A stretch of DNA of 11,103 bases from Bacteroidota bacterium (GTDB taxonomy: Bacteria > Bacteroidota > Bacteroidia > B-17B0 > Aurantibacillaceae), in assembly GCA_947449125.1 (NCBI GenBank), contig CANFQR010000020.1:1-11103 (forward strand). Direction: 5' to 3'. A model generated the notes under the pieces. It was not told where the DNA came from. It searched no databases and was given only the letters and a program-made list of their open reading frames with translations. Within the stretch, counting starts at the first letter, position 1; each line of letters starts with the position of its first letter. The position numbers and the translations under genes are program-made. Below are positions 7,185 to 11,103 of the stretch, piece by piece.

Positions 7185-8767
7185 TAATACAAACTAACCT
7201 TTTGAGAATATTCTTGCTTGCCAAAATAAATTTTAAGTATATAGTTCCCTTTAGGTTCTGAACCTAAATCAATAATGCAGTTATTATTAAAAGTATAACT
7301 ATAATTCAACTTTCTCCCTTTTAAATCATATACTTCAAGTTTAATCAATTCATAAGTGTCAACTTTTACATTAAAAATTCCAAAAGAAGGATTTGGATAG
7401 ACTTCAATTTTTACTCTATTTGAATTTAAATAATATTTTTCAATACCAATAATCGCAGGCGAAGGTTTGCATTCCCAAAAATCATTTTTGTTAGTTCCAT
7501 CGTTGCCGGTTCCAAAATAGGCTGAATTACCAATTAAAAAACTTGTAGATGAAGAACGTGCGGTTCCTGTGAAATTCAACTTTTTATCCCATAAATCTGC
7601 AGTAACATCATATTCCCAAATATCATTTTTATTAGTCCCATCATTTCCTGTTCCTAAAAAAGCTACATTTCCAGACCCAACACCGGTAGCTCCTTGACGT
7701 GCGGATCCTGCAAAACTCGCCTTTTGTATCCAAACATTGCCAGGTGGATAATATTGCCAAAAATCATTTTTTAAGCCTCCGTCATTTCCTGTGCCAATAT
7801 AACCACATGAACTCATTGAAAACCCTACTGCATTTTCCCTTGCTGTCCCAGCAAAATTTGCAACCTGAGACCATGTATTAGTTGCAGAATTATATCTCCA
7901 AAAATCATTTTTTAAACCTCCGTCATTTCCTGTTCCTACATAACCGTCGGTACCAATCGAAAATCCAACAGCGTTTTGCCTGGCAGTACCTGGAAAATTT
8001 GCTACTTGAGACCAAGTATTAGTAGCAGAATTGTATCTCCAAAAGTCATTTTTTAAACCTCCATCATTTCCTGTTCCCACATAACCGTCGTTGCCTATTG
8101 AAAACCCAACAGCGTTTTGCCTAGCAGTACCCGGAAAATTGGCTACTTGCGTCCAGGAATTTAAAACAGCATCAAAATACCAAAAATCATTCTTACTCGC
8201 GCCGTCATTCCCTGTACCAACAAATCCTTTCGAACCAATTGAAAAGCCAACAGCATTTTGCCTTTGTGCACCATTGAATGTAGGTTTACTCACCCAGTTT
8301 AAATTCGCAAAATTATATTTTAAAGTGAACTGCAAGGTATCATTAGGTAAGGTAGAATTTGATATTGTATACTTAACCTCACTTTTCCCTGAAAACACAT
8401 CTGCTTCATCCAACATAGCGACAAGTAAATTTGCTGGTCCTGCATTTTGACCTGGACTCAATGTTAGCGGACCGGCACTATAAGTAGATGCCGAATAATT
8501 AATTCCCATAAATGAAAATTTTGCACTTGCCTGTGAAAAAGTATCTATAAACAAAAAAACATCATATCTTTTAACATAATAAGAGTATGTGTTTCCGCTA
8601 ATATTTTTAATATCAAAATTTGCTGTTGTTGTTGCGTTGGCATTGGTGAGAGCAAAAATAGTCCCGTTGGCAGGAATAACACTACTGTTAAACGCAACTT
8701 GAATGCTATTCTGAGTTAAGGCATTAAAAGAAATAAGCAACGAAAACCAAATTAAAAAATTTTTCAT
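7184..8767 (-). CDS. Secreted Kelch-repeat beta-propeller protein with T9SS type-A sorting domain
   Basis: A 527-residue exported protein. The signal peptide is about residues 1-18 (MKNFLIWFSLLISFNALT). Residues 19 to about 155 form a beta-rich domain without a family I can name; it resembles the small Ig-like modules found at the N-terminus of T9SS cargo. Residues 166-437 contain six 47-residue units with the core GTGNDG-x3-NDFW followed by a TW or LW in most units, the pattern of Kelch blades, so a six-bladed propeller is expected. Residues 456-527 are a T9SS type-A sorting domain (VYPNPSFG, LEVYDLKGRKL, GNYILKIY, ending KVSLY). The protein is therefore probably exported through the T9SS and attached to, or released from, the surface. 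Kelch propellers often bind carbohydrate or protein; the ligand here is unknown. No catalytic copper-site residues of galactose oxidase can be assigned. It is the first gene of a pair with the DUF4907 gene and has a good -7 box upstream. Confidence 0.88.
   Translation of the reverse strand: MKNFLIWFSLLISFNALTQNSIQVAFNSSVIPANGTIFALTNANATTTANFDIKNISGNTYSYYVKRYDVFLFIDTFSQASAKFSFMGINYSASTYSAGPLTLSPGQNAGPANLLVAMLDEADVFSGKSEVKYTISNSTLPNDTLQFTLKYNFANLNWVSKPTFNGAQRQNAVGFSIGSKGFVGTGNDGASKNDFWYFDAVLNSWTQVANFPGTARQNAVGFSIGNDGYVGTGNDGGLKNDFWRYNSATNTWSQVANFPGTARQNAVGFSIGTDGYVGTGNDGGLKNDFWRYNSATNTWSQVANFAGTARENAVGFSMSSCGYIGTGNDGGLKNDFWQYYPPGNVWIQKASFAGSARQGATGVGSGNVAFLGTGNDGTNKNDIWEYDVTADLWDKKLNFTGTARSSSTSFLIGNSAYFGTGNDGTNKNDFWECKPSPAIIGIEKYYLNSNRVKIEVYPNPSFGIFNVKVDTYELIKLEVYDLKGRKLNYSYTFNNNCIIDLGSEPKGNYILKIYFGKQEYSQKVSLY
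7457..8272 (-). repeat. Six tandem 141-bp Kelch-blade repeats
   Basis: The same DNA landmark (GGTACTGC-like on the - strand) recurs at 8265, 8124, 7983, 7842, 7701 and 7560. The spacing is exactly 141 bp with no indels, giving six in-frame units of 47 codons inside the Kelch gene. Units 2 and 3 are nearly the same protein (45 of 47 residues identical by hand count), whereas units 1, 4, 5 and 6 are more diverged. The last unit is shortened after its NDFW motif. Confidence 0.95.
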
Positions 8768-8788
8768 AAAGTATAAATTTTAACTAAT

Positions 8789-8796
8789 CAAATATA
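8789..8796 (-). promoter_or_regulatory. -7 box upstream of the Kelch-DUF4907 pair
   Basis: On the - strand this reads TATATTTG, an exact match to the Bacteroidota -7 consensus TAnnTTTG. It lies about 21 bp upstream of the ATG, which predicts a leader of about 15 bases. The -33 region is AT-only without a TTG, so the promoter is plausible but unproven. Confidence 0.45.
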
Positions 8797-8849
8797 AATT
8801 AAAATAATTAATTTTTTAGAATAATTTTTCGTTAGTTAGTAAATTACAT

Positions 8850-8861
8850 TACCATTTGGTA
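8850..8861. promoter_or_regulatory. Perfect 12-bp dyad in the divergent intergenic region (possible operator)
   Basis: TACCA-TT-TGGTA is a perfect inverted repeat with five-base arms. It sits 20 bp before the ATG of the TPR-phosphatase gene and touches an imperfect -7 box (TATATTTA, 8860-8867). A position overlapping a promoter would suit a regulator site. Short dyads also arise by chance in AT-rich DNA, so this is weak. Confidence 0.2.
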
Positions 8862-8881
8862 TATTTATATACTTGTTTGAT

Positions 8882-11071
8882 ATGAGTGTTTTACCTTTAC
8901 ACTATCTCATTTTGATTCCTGTCATTTTTGCTTCGTCTATCCTAAAAGGACAAAACGAAAATGATAGTTTAATTAATTTAGCTATTGAATCAAAAATAGA
9001 TTCAATAAAATTTAATTCGTATTTAGAACTTGGCGTATTATATAAAAATTCAAATCCAGACACGTCAATTTATTTTTTAAAAAAAGCTGTTAGCATTTCG
9101 AAAAAACTAAACGATGAGTTTAAATTTTTTGAAGCCAAAAGACAAATTGGATGGTGTTTAATAAATAAAGCAGAATATCAAAACGCATTAATTAATTATC
9201 AAGAAATTCTCGATTTGCTTAAAAAATATTTTGATCGGAAAGACAGATTCTTGCAGTCAAGAAAAATGTATGCTGCTGTCCTAAATAACATGGGAGCTGT
9301 ATATGACGAACAAGCTAATTATGTTCAAGCCCTTGATAAATATTTTACAGCCCTTAAAATAGCTGAGGAAATAGATGATAAAAATCGAATCGCTTCTATA
9401 CTTGGAAATATTGGCTCTGTGTTTAAGGAAAAAAATGACTTCAGAAAAGCTTTGGCGTATTTTTTTAAATCTCTAAAAATGGCAGAGATTCTTAAAGATA
9501 TTAAAATACAAGCTAACGCTTTTTCAAATATTGGAATTATTTATAAAAAACAGGCTGATCTATTTGTAAATCCATCAGAAAAAGAAAGAAATTATGAACT
9601 AGCCCTTGAATATTATAACAAAGGATTGAAAATGGCCGAAAAACTCTCTAACAAATCGGCAATGGCTACAATTTATGGTAATATAGGAAATATACTTAGT
9701 GCTCAAGCTTATTTAAGGAAGGAAAATAATATTAGTTTTTTAAAAAAATCGCTTGAGTTCCATCTAAAAGCATTACAAATAACAAATGCCCTTGGGAAAA
9801 AAGAGGGTACCGCAAGGCACATGGAAAATATAGGGGCTGTTTATTTGAAGCTCGGAGATTTTAAAAAAGCCGAAAAATATTTGGCTAATTCATTAAGTTT
9901 AAATCAAGAAATTGGCGCTAAAGCCAACCAACTAAGTACAGAGCAAGAATTAACTCATTTATATGATACTCTGAAAAGTTTTAAAAAAGCTTTTTTGCAT
10001 TATAAAAATTATATCTCTATTAAAGAAGCTATTTCCAACTCTGAAAATGAAAAAAAATTATTGCAGTTGGAAATGACAGTAAAATTTGACAAACAACAGG
10101 CAGCTGATAGTATAAGAAGCGCTGAAAGATTAGCAAAGGAAAAATTTAAGCATGAACATGAAATTAAAACACAAAGAAATTTAACTTATGGTGGAATCAT
10201 AGGTTTTATTTTAATGTTAGTAATTTCTATAACCAGCTATAAGGCATATAAACAAAAACAAAGAACCTCAGAAATTATTAGTGATCAAAAGAGAATTGTA
10301 GAAGAAAAGCAAAAGGAAATACTTGACAGCATTCATTATGCGCAGAGAATTCAATCAGCTATTCTACCTAATGATTATCAATGGAAATTTTTTTTATCTG
10401 AGAGCTTTGTGTTTTACTTACCTAAAGATATTGTTGCGGGCGACTTTTACTGGCTTGAAGGCTTAATAAACTTAGACAAAAAATCGGTGGTTTTTGCTGT
10501 TGCTGACTGCACTGGCCATGGTGTTCCTGGAGCATTGGTAAGTTTAGTGTGCAGTAACGCATTAAGTAAATCTGTTCTAGAGGATAAACTATCTAACCCG
10601 GCAAAAATTCTCGATAGAACGCGTGATATTGTGATAGAAAAATTAAGCAAGGGGCAAGCTGAAGTTAAGGATGGAATGGATATATCGATTTGTTTATTGG
10701 AAGGTAATACTTTAACCTGGTCAGGAGCAAATAATCCGTTATGGATTATCAAATCAAATAATGATGAATTCATTGAAATAAAACCAGATAAACAGCCCAT
10801 TGGCAAATACGTTGATCAAAAACCTTTCAATTCTTTTAAACTAGAGCTTGAAAAAGGGGATATGATTTATTTGTTTACGGATGGGTTTGCAGATCAATTC
10901 GGAGGGCCGAAGGGTAAAAAATACAAATACAAACCTTTTAAAGAATTATTACTTTCTATTCACAAAATGCCTGTAGACGAACAAAAAACTGTTTTATTAT
11001 CAAGTTTTAATGATTGGAAAGGTAAATTGGATCAAGTTGATGATGTTTGTATTATTGGAATTCGTATTTGA
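8882..11071 (+). CDS. TPR-repeat transmembrane sensor with cytoplasmic SpoIIE/PP2C-type serine phosphatase domain
   Basis: A 729-residue protein. I chose the ATG at 8882 over an in-frame TTG nine bases upstream because it gives a clean signal sequence (hydrophobic residues 5-20, then KGQ). Residues of about 40-385 hold roughly eight tetratricopeptide repeats (for example ALDKYFTALKIAEEI, ALAYFFKSLKMAE, ALEYYNKGLKMAE), expected in the periplasm. A coiled coil leads to one membrane helix (about 435-455), and a second coiled coil leads to the SpoIIE domain (about 480-729). All PP2C metal-site motifs are present: AGDFYW (Asp521), ADCTGHG (Asp542), DGMD (Asp597, Asp600), FTDGFAD (Asp667) and the terminal VDDV (Asp720, Asp721). 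It should dephosphorylate a Ser/Thr-phosphorylated protein, such as an anti-sigma antagonist, in response to an outside signal. No kinase or anti-sigma partner lies in the window. It is divergent from the Kelch gene. Confidence 0.9.
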   Translation: MSVLPLHYLILIPVIFASSILKGQNENDSLINLAIESKIDSIKFNSYLELGVLYKNSNPDTSIYFLKKAVSISKKLNDEFKFFEAKRQIGWCLINKAEYQNALINYQEILDLLKKYFDRKDRFLQSRKMYAAVLNNMGAVYDEQANYVQALDKYFTALKIAEEIDDKNRIASILGNIGSVFKEKNDFRKALAYFFKSLKMAEILKDIKIQANAFSNIGIIYKKQADLFVNPSEKERNYELALEYYNKGLKMAEKLSNKSAMATIYGNIGNILSAQAYLRKENNISFLKKSLEFHLKALQITNALGKKEGTARHMENIGAVYLKLGDFKKAEKYLANSLSLNQEIGAKANQLSTEQELTHLYDTLKSFKKAFLHYKNYISIKEAISNSENEKKLLQLEMTVKFDKQQAADSIRSAERLAKEKFKHEHEIKTQRNLTYGGIIGFILMLVISITSYKAYKQKQRTSEIISDQKRIVEEKQKEILDSIHYAQRIQSAILPNDYQWKFFLSESFVFYLPKDIVAGDFYWLEGLINLDKKSVVFAVADCTGHGVPGALVSLVCSNALSKSVLEDKLSNPAKILDRTRDIVIEKLSKGQAEVKDGMDISICLLEGNTLTWSGANNPLWIIKSNNDEFIEIKPDKQPIGKYVDQKPFNSFKLELEKGDMIYLFTDGFADQFGGPKGKKYKYKPFKELLLSIHKMPVDEQKTVLLSSFNDWKGKLDQVDDVCIIGIRI

Positions 11072-11103
11072 ATGTAAAACCTATTTGATTTTATATTTTC
11101 ATA

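Noticed and set aside
7457..8272. CRISPR-like or intergenic tandem repeat
   Set aside because: The 141-bp period is a multiple of three, in frame, and encodes Kelch blades; there is no repeat-spacer structure.
8091..8450. Open frames on the + strand inside the Kelch gene (also 7699-7881)
   Set aside because: They are antisense shadows of the repeat-rich Kelch coding sequence and have no recognisable protein features.
8873..8881. TTG start at 8873 for the TPR-phosphatase gene
   Set aside because: It adds only three residues before an ATG at 8882 that begins a good signal sequence; the ATG is the simpler start.
10447..10806. Open frame on the - strand inside the SpoIIE domain
   Set aside because: It is antisense to the conserved phosphatase motifs, which explain the sequence fully.

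Overview
The window looks like chromosomal DNA from an AT-rich member of the Bacteroidota. The evidence is a PorZ-type type IX secretion (T9SS) component, two proteins ending in T9SS C-terminal sorting domains, a RecO with the Bacteroidota-style C-terminus, a RemB/Wzi-like outer-membrane barrel, TAnnTTTG-type -7 promoter boxes, and A-rich sequence rather than strong Shine-Dalgarno sites before the genes. No mobile element, CRISPR array or phage gene is visible.

Left part (1-1751, + strand): the C-terminal half of gatA (glutamyl-tRNA amidotransferase subunit A) is cut by the window edge. It is followed by a complete malate dehydrogenase gene (mdh) that ends in a strong intrinsic terminator.

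Middle (1801-6615): a + strand gene for an outer-membrane beta-barrel of the RemB/Wzi-like type converges on a - strand pair, porZ then recO. The barrel gene and recO share their stop codons in a TTAA. porZ and recO overlap by one base (TAATG), so recO is probably translated by coupling to porZ. porZ encodes the beta-propeller protein of the T9SS attachment complex. A tRNA-Arg(CCG) gene lies divergently in front of porZ with a perfect -7 box.

Right part (6741-11103): a - strand pair encodes a secreted six-unit Kelch-type propeller protein with a T9SS sorting domain and a small membrane-anchored DUF4907 protein. These two also overlap by one base (TAATG). Divergently from them, across a 114-bp intergenic region with a small dyad, runs a gene for a membrane-spanning TPR sensor fused to a cytoplasmic SpoIIE/PP2C-type phosphatase.

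Together, the right two thirds mostly concern the cell envelope: a T9SS component, a T9SS cargo, an outer-membrane barrel and a transmembrane signalling phosphatase. They are interspersed with housekeeping genes (gatA, mdh, recO, tRNA). The least-described part is the Kelch-DUF4907 pair and its divergent phosphatase neighbour. A functional link among those three is inference only.
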